Source: Dactylonectria macrodidyma
Lineage: Eukaryota > Ascomycota > Sordariomycetes > Hypocreales > Nectriaceae
Assembly (NCBI GenBank): GCA_020744425.1
Contig: JAGMUV010000012.1
Coordinates: 1,240,001-1,304,000 of the forward strand
Length of the DNA: 64,000 nucleotides
Reading direction: 5' to 3'
The notes under the pieces were generated by a model. That model saw nothing but the letters and a program-made list of their open reading frames with translations. It did not search any database and was not told the origin of the DNA. Positions 11,127-21,905 of this stretch are shown here, piece by piece (positions within the stretch are counted from its first letter, which is position 1; each line of letters begins with the position of its first letter). A program made the translations under genes and the position numbers.

Positions 11127-14100
11127 CTACTTCACTCCCAACCTTCCTGTCTTCATCGCAAATTTGATCGTTGCTCGCACCGCCTGTAGGTTAGGTGACC
11201 ACTTCGGTCCGTCCAATGCCGACTTTCCTCCCAAAAAGAACGATAGGTTTCCTATCTCGCTTTGCCTGATTTGTCTTATGCCTTCGCGTTGTGCGTCCCA
11301 CTTGGTGCATCGAAAGAGAAAATGTTCCATCGTCTCGACTGCCCTTCCACAGTCGCACAAGTCTGATTCCACTACACCGATCCTCGACAGGTAGCTGTTA
11401 ATCCTCGCCATTCCCGTGCGCAACTGCGAAAGCGTGTCTGCTTCGCGCCTCTTCAGTCCGTCGTACAGCACCTTTGTGTGTTTTCCTGGTAGCGCTTTGT
11501 CAACCCTCTTGGAGAAGCCGCCCACTCTGTCCGGTAGTGTCTGGTGCTGTTGTAGCTGCTCTCTCGCTAGTCTTATCCGCGTCGATCGGGCTTGGTACGG
11601 CCGTGTCTCTGGCATGCGCCCCGGTTCAGTTACTCTCTGCGCCTGTCTCTTCGCCTTGGGCCCCAAGGGGAACGCATCATCCCGAGAGGGTACCCAAATC
11701 ATCTTGACCCTGTTGTTGCCTTTTCTTAGCCGTCGGATGTGGTTGTAGATTTCTCGGATGGCGCACTGTCCCGATTGTTGTCGTGGTCGCGCGATCGCCT
11801 TCAGTGCTGACTGGCCGCTTGACAGTATCGTAAGCCTTCGGTCCCGTAATCCGTCAGGCATACATCGCAATGCCATCGCTATCGCCCCTAGCTCGGCTGT
11901 GTAGGGGTTCTGGTCGTCTCGCGAGCCGAGAGTGACCGAGTACCTGGCCATGACCCTATTCTCTCGCCCTGCTGCTTTGTGGCTGATGATGCCTCCCATG
12001 CCCGTCATTCCTCCTCTGTCGGAAGCGCTGGTCGCGATGGTGATGTCTTCGACACTGTTGGCTGCCGCTATCGCCACCTTCCGATCTGCCTCACACACCA
12101 GCGACACGCGGGGGTGCCACGGCGGTGCTGCATAGGCTTCGATTGTTTCCATCCGCCCGATTCCGCTCTCGCCGAGGGCAAGCGCCAGTCTCTTCATCGG
12201 CGAGATGTACCTTCGACTCGTTGATACTTTGAGTGTCGCTAGCGGGTGTTTCTTTGGTAGCGTGTGCATATTGATGTACAACTTCATTCCAGCCAGAGCA
12301 TGTCGCTCGTGTACTGTTTGGATGCTGGCTTCCGCTTCAGCTACTGCCCTCGCCACCGTCTGGAAGGCTCCCGTGATGGCCCGCGTTCCTATTTTCTGTC
12401 CCCTGTTGAACTCTTTTAATTCCCTTTCGCCGCGTGCATGCGCCCATACGACAGACGCGTAGTCCATGGCTGGGGCAACGGTTGTGACGAAGAGTTGTCT
12501 GGCAGCTTGTGGTGGCAGCATCCTGAGTCTCCTTAGACACATGGCTGCTAAGAGACCTTTCGTGGCGGCTTTGGCCATGTGTTCCTTGAACCTGAGCTCC
12601 GTGTCCATGATTACCCCTAAGAGTTTGGCCTTCGTTTTGGGCTTGACTTCCTCTCCATTGATCGTGAACGGCGCCTCGCTGGTGCGTTCAGCTACGCGCG
12701 TGAAGTGGACAATTGCTGTCTTGTCATGCTCAAACGTCGCTCCACTGCGTTTCCCCCACGCCAGTGCCCGGTCAATGATGGCTTGTATGCCGTCCCTGTT
12801 CGCCTCCGCCGTCGGCCCCGTGACCCAGGCCGAGTAGTCGTCGACAAACGCCATCGATCCGCCTTTCGAGTTAATCTTGCTTTGCACAAGGTCTGCGTTG
12901 AAGAATAGGAAAAGCACTGGCGAAAGCGGCGATCCTTGGGGAAGGCCGGCTTGTGGCAGCTCCTGTTGCTCTGACGTGTACTCGTTCACCACAATGCTGG
13001 CCGTGCGATTGGAGCAGAACGCGCTTATCTATTGCACCAGCTTCTTGGGGATACCTCTTGCTTCCAGCCTCTGTAGCAGTCTGTCATCGAACACGCCGTT
13101 GTACGCGCCTTTGATGTCGAAGCTGGCCAGGCTGACCACCTTGCGGTTCCACCATGCTTTGTACACTTGTTCTTGGAAGAGCAGCAGAGCCTGCTCTGCC
13201 GACCGCCGCTTCCTTGCCCCAAAGTGGTTTGTGGGCAGGAGCCCGAACGTCTCGGCGGCGTATGAGATCCTGTCCGCCACTACCGCCTCGAGGATCTTTC
13301 CCAGCGTCGACAACAGCGAGATTGGTCTCCATGCCTTTGCGAGTGCGTAGTCGGCCTTGTCCGGCTTCTTGAGCGGGATGATCTTTGCGCTTCTCCACTG
13401 GTCTGGTAGCTGTCCTTCATCCAGCGAGGTGCGGAACAGATGCATCACGCGTTCCTTGACCACCGGCCACAGTTGCTTCCACACCATCGCCGGCACGCCG
13501 TCTTCTCCGGGTGCTTTCCACGCCTTGGCTGCCATGACTTTCTCCTCCACCTCCTCCAACGTCAAGTCTGGCATGGCCACTTCTCTCCGCCGCGGTCGTG
13601 GACCTTCGTCTTCGATGGTTGCTGGCAGCGGCGGGAAGAATGCTGTCAGCAGTTCTTCTGCCTGTTCCGCCTTGTCCTGCGTTGTCGTCCCGTCCGCCCT
13701 TTTCAGCCGGGGGATTTTGTCGCCGACCATGTCGCCACCGGGTTTGAGGTGTTTGGCTGCTTGCCAGATATTGGCGCCGTCTGCGAGGAAGTCGTCCCAG
13801 TGGGCCTTCTTCTGTCTTCTGATACTGTCGTGGTACTCTTTGGATGCTACCTTTGCCCGGCTCTCTAGGTTGTCCTGTCTATGGCCTGCCCGCCGCTGCG
13901 CCCTCGCCAGGTTTCTCCAGTACGTGTAGGTTTTCCGGAGTCGAGTAAGGTCAGTTGTCCACCATCTCTTTGCGTATGGCGATGGCTTCGCTCGCGGGAC
14001 CAGGGCGTGGATTGCGCCGAGGACCGCCTCCATCAGCCTGTCCGTCTGTGTCTGAACCCCGCCGTCCCATGGGAGGAGTGCCAGCCGATCTTTCACTCTC

Positions 14101-14888
14101 TCCTTGATCGCATTCCACGGTGCATTCTTGAAGAGCAGTCTCGGACTCGCCGTCCTTTCCGGTGTCGTGAGGTCAAACTCTGTCTGGATTGCCCTATGGT
14201 CCGACCCGTGTTCGGTCTGGTGAATGTCGCAGTGAACCATCTCTTCGGCCAGTTCGGACGATGCAAGCACTAGGTCGATCGTGCTCTCCGCACTACCCCT
14301 CTCCCAGGTTTTCGTTCCTCTGGGAAGGAGGCTGAGGAGGCCATGCTCGTCCATGAGGTCGATGATTGCATCTGCCTCCCCTTGGCGTCTGCCTGTCACC
14401 TCGTCACCTCCCCATAGTTGGTCGTGGCGGTTGAAGTCGCCTGCCAAGATCACGTCCGTTCTTTTCCCTGTGCTGTTGCGGAAGCCCGTCATCACCCTGT
14501 GCAGTTGCTCCATTGCCGTGCGTAGAGCATTCTTATTACTCCCTTCCACATACACCGATACCACCAGGACGTCCCGGTCGGGCAGTCGTATTATTGCTCC
14601 CGTCAGGTCGGCTGACGGTATCGGCACCTGCTCCGCCTCCAGGTCCCTGCGGATCCAGAGCATGCTGCGGATCGGCCATCGCATCTCGTGTCTCTTTGTC
14701 GGTATAAATCTCGTCCAGTTTCTGTGGTTGTTTGGTGCTGTCATCACCGCACCGTCAATGTTCAGCGCGTATGGTTCGGCTATTGCCAGCACCGCGTAGT
14801 CCCGCAAGTCTCCGTCGTTCATCATGCTCAATTGCACCGCATCCCTCTTCCCCACGTTGAGCTGGAGGATTTGGAGGTTAGTGCACAT
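11127..14888 (-). pseudogene. LINE ORF2 (endonuclease, reverse transcriptase, RNase H) with one stop
   Basis: ATG 14888 (MCTNLQILQLNVGKRD) opens an apurinic-type endonuclease domain with LAGDFNRHDQLWGG and HGSDHRAIQ, then a reverse transcriptase (WRPISLLSTLGKILEAVVADR, GLPQGSPLSPVLFLFFNADL, catalytic AFVDDYSAW), RNase H (TAELGAIAMAL, VKMIWVPSRDD) and a C-terminal knuckle CDCGRAVETMEHFLFRC. A single in-frame TAG at 13031-13029 (LVQ-stop-ISAFCSNR) splits an otherwise continuous frame of about 1250 codons; Trp is expected there. The frame starts 11 bp before the ORF1 stop codon ends. Domain order fits the Tad1 clade. Confidence 0.87.
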
Positions 14889-15670
14889 TGCTGCTATGTA
14901 GATGTCGTATTCGGCAGTTGCGGCTGAGCGATTCGTGTGGCCCTCCGCAGAGAGCGCACTTCGGTTCGATCGCCTGGCACTGTGTGTGGCGGTGTCCGGT
15001 CTTTGCACATTTGCTGCATCGCTGGGGCCTAGTGCAGGTGAAAGCTTTGTGACCAAGCTCCTAACAGTTGTAGCATTGGACTGGGCCTTGGCGTCGCTCG
15101 AAAACGTTGGTGCTGGCCGACTCCCCAGCGAGGTGAAAGTATCTCTCTTCCAGCAGGCGTTGCGCATCACTCGCCTTCGTGACGTAGATTACTATCGAGC
15201 CGTAGGATTTCCCACTCTCCTTGTCGCTGAGCCAGTGCATCTTGGCAATCGTCACTCCGTTCTCCTTTCCCAGCGCCTCCGCTGTGCCTGGCAGCACGTT
15301 GCCAGCTGAGTCCAGAACCGCTGCCCTGTTTGCGCCGTCAACTTTGACCGGATACAGCTGGTCCCTGAGGACTCTTGCGCCCTGGACTGCTGTCTTCTCT
15401 GCCGCTTCCTTGACGAGCTTCATCTCCGATTCGTCTCGGCAGATCACCTTAATACGGTCTGCGTTCTTTGCGTTCCTCACTACGGCTGCACACCTCCAGT
15501 CCTGTCGGCCCTCCTTCTTTCGCATCTCCTCCTCAATGGCCTGTCGAATTCCTCCCACTTGCGCTTTGCCCTTCTCCTCCTCGTTGACACGCGATGTGTC
15601 GATAGCGCAGAAGAGAGTATCGGTAAGCGTGGACGGTGTTGTTTGTTTCGACGAGAGGGTTTGAACGTTA
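14878..15670 (-). pseudogene. LINE ORF1 (gag-like, CCHC zinc knuckles), truncated and with one stop
   Basis: The reading frame lacks its start; the ATG available at 15678 lies in the neighbouring pogo end. Residues after a charged N-terminal half end in three zinc-knuckle units: CYNC-stop-ELGHKAFTC, CSKCAKTGHRHTQC and CALCGGPHESLSRNC. The TAG at 15063-15061 falls between the second and third metal ligands; CAG to TAG is the simplest origin. The frame ends with TAA at 14880-14878, overlapping the ORF2 start. The protein would bind element RNA. Confidence 0.8.
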
Positions 15671-17885
15671 CCATCCACAACCCCTCTTTCGCCATAACCC
15701 CTCTTTCGCCACGCAAAATAAAAAAAGCTCCACCAAAACTCACCAACTTCAATTATACAAAAGTCAGCCTAAATATATAGCCAATTGAGAGAAATTACGT
15801 CTGTTGATCATAAAAATGATTGTATATGATGATTCTGACCCTATAAGGCTGTGCGGGGTACGAGATCTATGCATGCTGTGCTATGGAAATGTTGTTAGTT
15901 AGATGACCAAATTCCTCACCGCTCTTTGCCTTGTTTTTTGGCCTTTGTCTTTGACAACGACATGAAAATGCCTAGGCCAAGACTTCGATGGAAATATACA
16001 GAAGACGACATGGCGGAGGCTATATTGGATGTTACTGATAATGGCTTTCCACCCCCTCAGGCAGCCCAGAGACGGGGAGTGCCCCGAAGGACTCTGATCG
16101 ACAGACTTAACGGCCGTGGGGCCGTAAAAGAGCAGATTCACCCTCATCGACGCTTATCCAAGAGTCAAGAGGATAGGTTGGCTGCCTGGATACTCCGCCA
16201 GGAGTCTTTGGGCTACGCTCCGTCCCACAGTCAGATTCGCGCTTGTGTCATGGGCTTGTTGAGACAGCATGGCGAACATCCCAAGTTAGGACGCAACTGG
16301 GTGATTAAGTTTATCAATCGCCGCTTAGACTTAAAGACCAAGATGGGTAGACGTCAAGAAGCCAAAAGGTTCGACTCTTTCACGCCTAAAGCGGTTCATT
16401 GGTACTTTGATATCAGGGAGGGCCAGTATGGCTGGATCAAGTCTGAAAACACCGTCAACGTTAATGAAGGGGGTATTATGACTGGTTTCGGCAAGAATAT
16501 GCCTCTATTCCTTGTCAGTGCTTGAAATTGACCGACTAATCCTTTTTATTTAGGCTTAGATAGCCTGGTTGTTGGAAGCGCGGACCCAAAGCGGAAGGCA
16601 TTTCTCAAAGGACCACAAACTCGAAATTGGACTTCATTTATCGAAGTTGTCACTACTGACGGCCGCGCTTTGACTCCTGGCATAATATTCAAGGGGAAAC
16701 AACTGCAGAAACAGTGGTTTCTTGAGGAGTTCAAGCAGATAGCAGACTGGTATTATATAACATCGCCTAACGGGTGGACTGACGACCACATTGGCATTGA
16801 ATGGCTCGAGAGAGTCTATCTGCCCCAGACCAACGCCTGCCGACGACTCTGACGCCAGATTGATCATTTTAGATAGTCATGGGAGCCATACAACAGTATG
16901 TTCTTCCTTTTCTCCACCTCAAGATCAATGCTGAGTGATGCAAGGATGAATGGATGGCCACGTGCTTTTTGAACAACGTTTATTGCTGCTATCTGCCAGC
17001 ACACTGCTCTCACGGACTCCAACCACTGGACAATGGAGTATTCAATGCCTCGAAAGCTGCATATCGACGAGAGTTGGAAAAGTTCGCCTCGTTAACTGAT
17101 TCCACTCCAATGGACAAGGTCAATTTCATCAGGGCCTACGCCAAGGCTCGCCGAATTGGAATGACTAAGAAGAACATACTGTCAGGCTGGAGGGTCACTG
17201 GCAACTGGCCAATTTCGCGTTCCAAAGCGCTGCGACACCCTGAAATCCAAGAAGATAGGACAAATGGCAGCCCAAAAGCGACTCCCGAACTCAGGCCGTA
17301 TTTTGACTCAGACGATACACCACAGACGAGCCGTCAAATTCGTGATCTTGGGCTGAACAAAACACCAAAGACGCGGAGACGGTACAACGTGATAGCTAAG
17401 GGCTTTGAGGCTCAACAGCAGACGGTAGCGGCGCATACGCTGAGGATTGCTAGCCTAGAGGAAGAATTGGCTCGCCTGAAGAGAGGGAAGAAGAGGAAGG
17501 CGGTGCCGAATCCTAACAAACGTTTCATGACTCTTGGGGAGACCCTAGCTGATGGAGAAGCCATACCAGAAGGGGAGACTCAAAATATGCCTGTTGGGGT
17601 GGAATCTGTCTGTTCAAGCGAGCAGGAGTCAGAATCGGAGGCTGGCTCGGTCATAGAAGTCAGTGAGGAAACCACACCCCACCAACCCACCAGGCGGTCG
17701 GGGCGGCTGGTGAAAAAACTTAGGGCATAATAGAGAAATCTACTTATCATTTGTGAAACGAAAAATTTCACGCATTTCTATCAATTTGGTCAAATTATGT
17801 GTAAGTGAAGTTATTGATTTTGGTGGAGCTTTTTTTATTTTGCGTGGCGAAAGAGGGGGTATGGCGAAAGAGGGGTTGTGGATGG
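15671..17885 (+). mobile_element. pogo/Fot-like DNA transposon, family I copy B (2215 bp, complete ends)
   Basis: Both ends begin CCATCCACAACCCCTCTTTC on their own strands, with TA at 15669-15670 and 17886-17887. The element is nearly identical to copy C (51743-53911, opposite strand). Its left neighbour is LINE ORF1 and its right neighbour is copia reverse transcriptase, each cut at the TA, so the two flanks do not belong together. Confidence 0.9.
15962..17730 (+). pseudogene. pogo/Fot-like transposase of copy B
   Basis: Starting MKMPRPRLRWKYTEDD at 15962, the gene has HTH_psq, CENP-B-like HTH and DDE_1 domains, an intron near 16525-16554 and a second near 16895-16948. Two changes inactivate it. 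The first catalytic Asp is Asn (NVNEGGIM, near 16460; copy A has NVDEGGIM), and an extra base near 16833 shifts the frame before LIILDSHGSH, giving a stop at about 16850. The last exon (to 17730) is intact: QPLDNGVFN, AYAKARRIGMTKKNILSGW, and a coiled coil. The same two lesions are present in copy C. Confidence 0.85.
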
Positions 17886-19193
17886 TACAACGAGACGTTT
17901 GCCTCAGTCGTCAAGCCTATGACCTACAAGGCAATATTTGCTATAGCCGCAGCACTTGACCTCGAGCTCGAACAAATGGATGTCAAAACTGCCTTTCTCT
18001 ACGGGAATATCGACGAAGAGATCTACGTTGGGCAGCCAGAGTGCTTCGATGACGGGACCGGAAGAGTCTGGAAACTACGAAAAGCCTTATACGGGTTGAA
18101 GCAATCACCTAGAATATGGTACCAGACTCTCTCGTTATTCCTCCAAGAGCAGGGATTCCAGCCTCTCGTTTCCGACATGGGTGTCTTTGTTAAAGGCCAA
18201 ACCTATATTGCCGTTTATGTGGACGACCTGCTCATCGCAGGACCATCAAAAGGGGACATCGGGACGATCAAACAATTCCTAAACCAGCGGTTAAGCATGA
18301 CAGACCTGGGGCCTTGCCATTTCTACCTAGGGATGTCGATTACTAGGAACCGCAGACAGCGAAGACTAAGCCTCTCGCAAAAGGGATACATTGAGAAAGT
18401 CTTGAAGGAATTCGGACTATGGGACTCCAAACCAACTGCGACCCCTGTGGCAACAGCGAAGCTAGAGCCCGCCACTGACGATGACGAAAGTCACGCTGAT
18501 CGCAAGCACTGGTACGCTAAAGCAATCGGATGTCTGATGTACGCAATGCTAGGGACCAGACCAGACATTGCATTCGGCGTGTCCCTATGCAGCCGCTATC
18601 TCGCAAAGCCCACTAAGGCCCACGAAGCCGCAGTGAAGCGCATAATGAGGTACCTACGAGGAACATGCGAATTCAAGCTCGAGTTCCGAGGAGAGCTGCG
18701 CCCGTTGACGGGTTACACGGACTCGGACTGGGCTGGAGACACTGAGACTCGAAGGTCCACTGCGGGATACATCTTCAACGTTGGCAGCGGTGCGATAAGC
18801 TGGGCCGCAAAGCGACAACAATCAGTGGCGCTGTCTACCTGCGAAGCTGAATACATGGGGCAGACACAGGCAACCAAGGAAGCCATCTGGTTGCGAACCT
18901 TGCTAAAAGAACTACTGGGCGGCCTAAACGCCACAGACCAAATCGCTGCCACAATTATCTACGGAGACAACCAAGGGGCAATAGCAATGGCTAAGAACCC
19001 CCAATACCACTCCCGCACAAAACACATTGCGATTCAGGAGCACTTTGTGCGAGAAAAGACGGCCAGCGGAGAAGTTGAGATGAACTACATCCCGACCGAC
19101 AAACAAGTGGCTGATGGACTCACAAAAGCACTTCCAAAGGATCGCTTTCATTTATTCCGGAAAGCTCTGGGAGTTGTCGGACCGGACGAGTGA
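17886..19193 (+). pseudogene. Ty1/copia polyprotein, C-terminal part (reverse transcriptase and RNase H)
   Basis: The open frame starts mid-domain at YNETFASVVKPMTYKAIFAI right after the pogo end and continues for about 435 codons without a stop. Seen are MDVKTAFLYGNIDEEIYVGQ, LRKALYGLKQSPRIWY, the catalytic VYVDDLLIAG, the RNase H blocks GYTDSDWAGDTETRRSTAGY and STCEAEYMGQTQATKEAIWL, and DNQGAIAMAKNPQYHSRTKH. Gag, protease, integrase and the 5' LTR are absent. An upstream ATG at 17805 lies in the transposon end and would give a fusion ORF with no evident biological meaning. The frame itself looks undamaged, so truncation is recent relative to mutation. Confidence 0.85.
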
Positions 19194-19431
19194 AGCTATG
19201 CGGGCCAGAAAAGGGGATCCACGCTACGAAGCTGTGCGATTTCCGGAACATATTCAACACATTGTTACCCCTAGCTCACTGCGCGAGGATCCAGTGGGAG
19301 TCTACTGCCCGATTATCACATACAATGGGAACTCGTCCAACCCACTCCAACTACTGCTAGAAGGTCAATAAGTGGCCCGGCCGCACCGGTTGCAATTCCC
19401 GACCGGATTGGAAATCTCAACAATCCGGCAA

Positions 19432-19690
19432 AAGAGGAACTCGAAGGCTCGGGGGCTGCACTCAGTGGACCGAGACCGGGAAGGAAAAAGCTGCATGGGT
19501 TGCAAGTCCCGGACTGGACCATGGAACCTTGGTACTGCGAAGCAGCCGCAGTCACTGCCAACGAGCACCAAGGACCCGAGGCTGCTAACACGGCCGGGAG
19601 CGCTGCTAACACGGCGTAATGGATCTAGCAAAAGACGAACTCAAAGGCTCGGGGGCTGTATCCAGTGGACCGAAGTCGGGAGGTATAAGA
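19432..19690 (+). repeat. two direct repeats of about 47 bp downstream of the copia gene
   Basis: Bases about 19432-19478 and 19626-19672 share the order CAAAAGA.GAACTC.AAGGC, TCGGGGGCTG and CAGTGGACCGA. They lie 194 bp apart between the copia stop codon and its likely 3' LTR. The role is unknown. Confidence 0.6.
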
Positions 19691-19908
19691 AGCGCATACA
19701 GCGCTCATTGAGGACGACACAGAGGTGGGTTGCAGTGGGAGCCTTGTCATATCTAAGACAATATTCCCCACGCGCCCAGGACTGTGTCGAGCCGTGCCGG
19801 GTCCAGCGGTACTCTTTCCTCTTTCACCCACGAAGGTGTTTTAAGGTTTTAATGAGATTGCTGAGATCTTAGATAGTCTAAGTACTCACCGTCTTGCTCG
19901 AGTGGGAG

Positions 19909-20058
19909 TGTTGGAGATCACAAGTGTGAGGCGACCAAGTCGGTGGCAAAGTGTGGAAGAAGGAGGAACATTCTACAAGAGATCGTGCCTGTATATAAAC
20001 AGTGGTTCACCTACTGCACTTTTAGTATGAATTAAGCAACTTGAATCTTCCTATTTCA
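19909..20058 (+). repeat. probable 3' LTR of the copia element (end not resolved)
   Basis: TGTTGGAGATCACAAGTGTG begins here after a purine-rich GTGGGAG stretch, as is usual for fungal copia LTRs. A TATATAAAC box lies at 19992-20000. No 5' LTR is present for comparison, and the 3' boundary near 20058 is a guess. Confidence 0.5.
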
Positions 20059-20068
20059 ATAGTATTAG

Positions 20069-20306
20069 ATCGCCTTAAGGCTCAGAAGTACGCCCATAAA
20101 AAGCGCTGGGTGGATCTTAAGGAGAAGGACTGGCTAGAACTCGAAGATTTATATCTCGAGTTATTATAAATGCGCAAGGCAAGAAGGTCTGGATGGGTGG
20201 TGTGATGGCCTCTACTAGTGGAGATTTTGAGTGGGAGGGTATATTACAGTCGACGGGTGATATATTGGGAGTTGGCACTGAGGTGGGAATAGAGGTTTGA
20301 GGCTAG
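20069..20306 (+). pseudogene. unrecognised coding-like fragment
   Basis: One frame reads KAQKYAHKKRWVDLKEKDWL and a second, shifted by one base near 20168, NAQGKKVWMGGVMASTSGDF. The composition is protein-like but I do not recognise the family. It may be the tail of a transposon protein broken by one frameshift. Confidence 0.3.
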
Positions 20307-20391
20307 AATGGTAGAAGACGAGGACGGTAAGAAGCCAACTAAGTTACCAGTATTACCTAAAAAGGAAGGGGGAAGTTTATATGGTACATAT

Positions 20392-20461
20392 TTGTACGTA
20401 CAATTAAGTTGTACGTACGTACAGCGGCTAAAATACAGTACGTACGTACGTACGTGTACAA
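20392..20461. repeat. ACGT-rich tetranucleotide repeat with palindromes
   Basis: Runs of (GTAC)n lie at 20392-20422 and 20436-20461. The first forms a palindrome around AATTAAGTT. No gene is involved. It borders the 786-bp TIR element. Confidence 0.7.
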
Positions 20462-20476
20462 GAAATTGCATCACTA

Positions 20477-21262
20477 TGCTAGACAGGCGTGAAGAATTGC
20501 TACACAGGCATGACTCTTACACAGGCATGACTTTTTACGGCTTCTGATTGGCCCATCCTCTTTTGTTAGTGCATGTAGATTCTGCTAACAACTTCCATTG
20601 TACCCTTAAGCTTAGCTCTCTGCAATCGCGACTCTCCGCAATCATGACGGCCGAGGCAAGCAAGGAAACTGTTCACCGGCTACCTACTATATCAATTACT
20701 CCTTAGTTACATATTAAAGCCACCTAGAATGATCGCTCGCAAAAGATTTGATATTTGACGAGGCCACAGGGCTGCAGGCATGGTGTTTTAGGAACCCCTG
20801 CCGAGACTAACCCCCAAACACAGGCTGTACCAGGCATCGCCAACAGCCTCATTTTCAAGACATCTGTACTACAGAGCTGAGAGGACTACTGGAGTACGTG
20901 CCAGCGATAGAAAACGCAACCTAGCATTCGCAGGCGAAGGAGTGAGATACTTAGGAGTGATGAGGAGGTGCTTCCTTCTATAGTAGTTAGATAATAAAGA
21001 CATAGCATAGGCTGTCCTAAATGCGTGTTGGAATTGACTTTGTTCTGTGTTGACAACCAGACTCTGCATTAAGGAAGGCCTGACCTGGCTTTGTTAAGAG
21101 AGATAGCTTCACCGCCTTTGGGGGATGTACCTGTGGGTCAACGGGAAAAAAGGGCGAATCAAATGCAATAGAAGTCATGCCTGTGTAAGAGTCATGCCTG
21201 TGTAAGAGTCATGCCTGTGTAAGAGTCATACCTGTGTAGCAATTCTTCATGCCGGTCTAGCA
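20477..21262. mobile_element. 786-bp non-autonomous element with iterated subterminal repeats
   Basis: Both ends start TGCTAGAC.GGC.TGAAGAATTGCTACACAGG on their own strands (two mismatches in about 33 bp). Inside each end a 17-bp unit is repeated: two copies on the left (20507-20540) and four on the right (21184-21238). The interior has no recognisable gene. No exact target duplication was found. Iterated subterminal sites are typical of transposase binding; the partner transposase is unknown, although a piggyBac fragment lies 650 bp to the right. Confidence 0.72.
21184..21238. repeat. 17-bp tandem repeat, unit GTCATGCCTGTGTAAGA, about 3.3 copies
   Basis: Three exact or near-exact adjacent copies plus a diverged fourth (GTCATACCTGTGTAGCA). 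The left end of the same element carries the unit in inverse orientation. Confidence 0.85.
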
Positions 21263-21287
21263 ATTGCCTATACAATAGCCAATCCTC

Positions 21288-21905
21288 TTACAGCATTGCG
21301 TCCTGATGCCCCCTTGGTTTTGCCCAGGAAATCGCACCAGTGCGAGCCCAGTTTCGGAGGCATTGCAATGCCTCCACAGTAACCCAGTGCAGGGCGTTCC
21401 TTTGTGAAGATATGGTGAGCTTTGCGGCACTGAAAACACGTTTATTCTCGCTGGACATGGCTGAGATCGAAAGTAAGTCCATCGCCATATTGAATAACCG
21501 TGGGAACTGAGTCTTGCGGCCAAGCCACCGCTGGAGCAATTGCTCTTCTTTGAAGTTTTCCTCTGGAACCATTTGTAGGTACAGGTTGATCCCATCCGGA
21601 TCTTCTTTCCTGGCCTTCTTGGGGAAATTTGCAGTGCGCAACAATAACTTTGATCCATGAAATGCCGGAGGGGAGTCTGGAGACACTGGTGCCTGATTAC
21701 CTTGAGCATAGCGCCTATCAAAGTAATCTCTGAAGTCCCGAAGGATCGAGTCTACTTGGTTCGGTAGCCTAAGCTGCAGGAACCCAATGCCGTATCCTGG
21801 GTGTAATATCATAGCTGCCCAGTAAACAACGCTCTGCTCCATCAAATTGCGGTATTTGTCGAGCTTTGACATTGCATACAAGGCACTCTTCACTCTATCC
21901 TCAAG
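21288..21905 (-). pseudogene. hAT transposase, C-terminal fragment
   Basis: Reading leftwards from about 21905: ELEDRVKSALYAMSKLDKY, VVYWAAMILHPGYGIGFLQ, and the dimerisation region LFNMAMDLLSISAMSSENKR followed by VFSAAKLTISSQRN and ALQCLRNWARTG. This is the end of a hAT transposase (Dimer_Tnp_hAT). The N-terminal two thirds are missing: the frame stops at about 21905, where the piggyBac fragment starts on the other strand. The stop codon at 21288 looks natural. Confidence 0.82.

Larger units (their letters stand above)
10831..15670 (-). mobile_element. Tad1-like LINE retrotransposon, 5'-truncated
   Basis: A minus-strand non-LTR element with a gag-like ORF1 and an ORF2 with endonuclease, reverse transcriptase and RNase H. 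The 3' untranslated part lies between 11126 and about 10831; no poly(A) tail is seen. The 5' end is cut exactly where pogo copy B begins (15671), and the missing part is not on the far side of that element. Confidence 0.85.

Noticed and set aside
11164..14927. Many plus-strand ORFs opposite the LINE
   Set aside because: They are antisense shadows of ORF2 caused by its GC-rich codon use.
15671..15678. ATG 15678 as start of LINE ORF1
   Set aside because: The codon lies in the pogo terminus; the real ORF1 start is missing.
17805..17890. Upstream ATG of the copia frame
   Set aside because: These codons lie in the end of pogo copy B; the frame is open by chance.
21184..21238. CRISPR-like short direct repeats
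   Set aside because: Units are directly adjacent without spacers, lie in the end of a TIR element, and the organism is a fungus.
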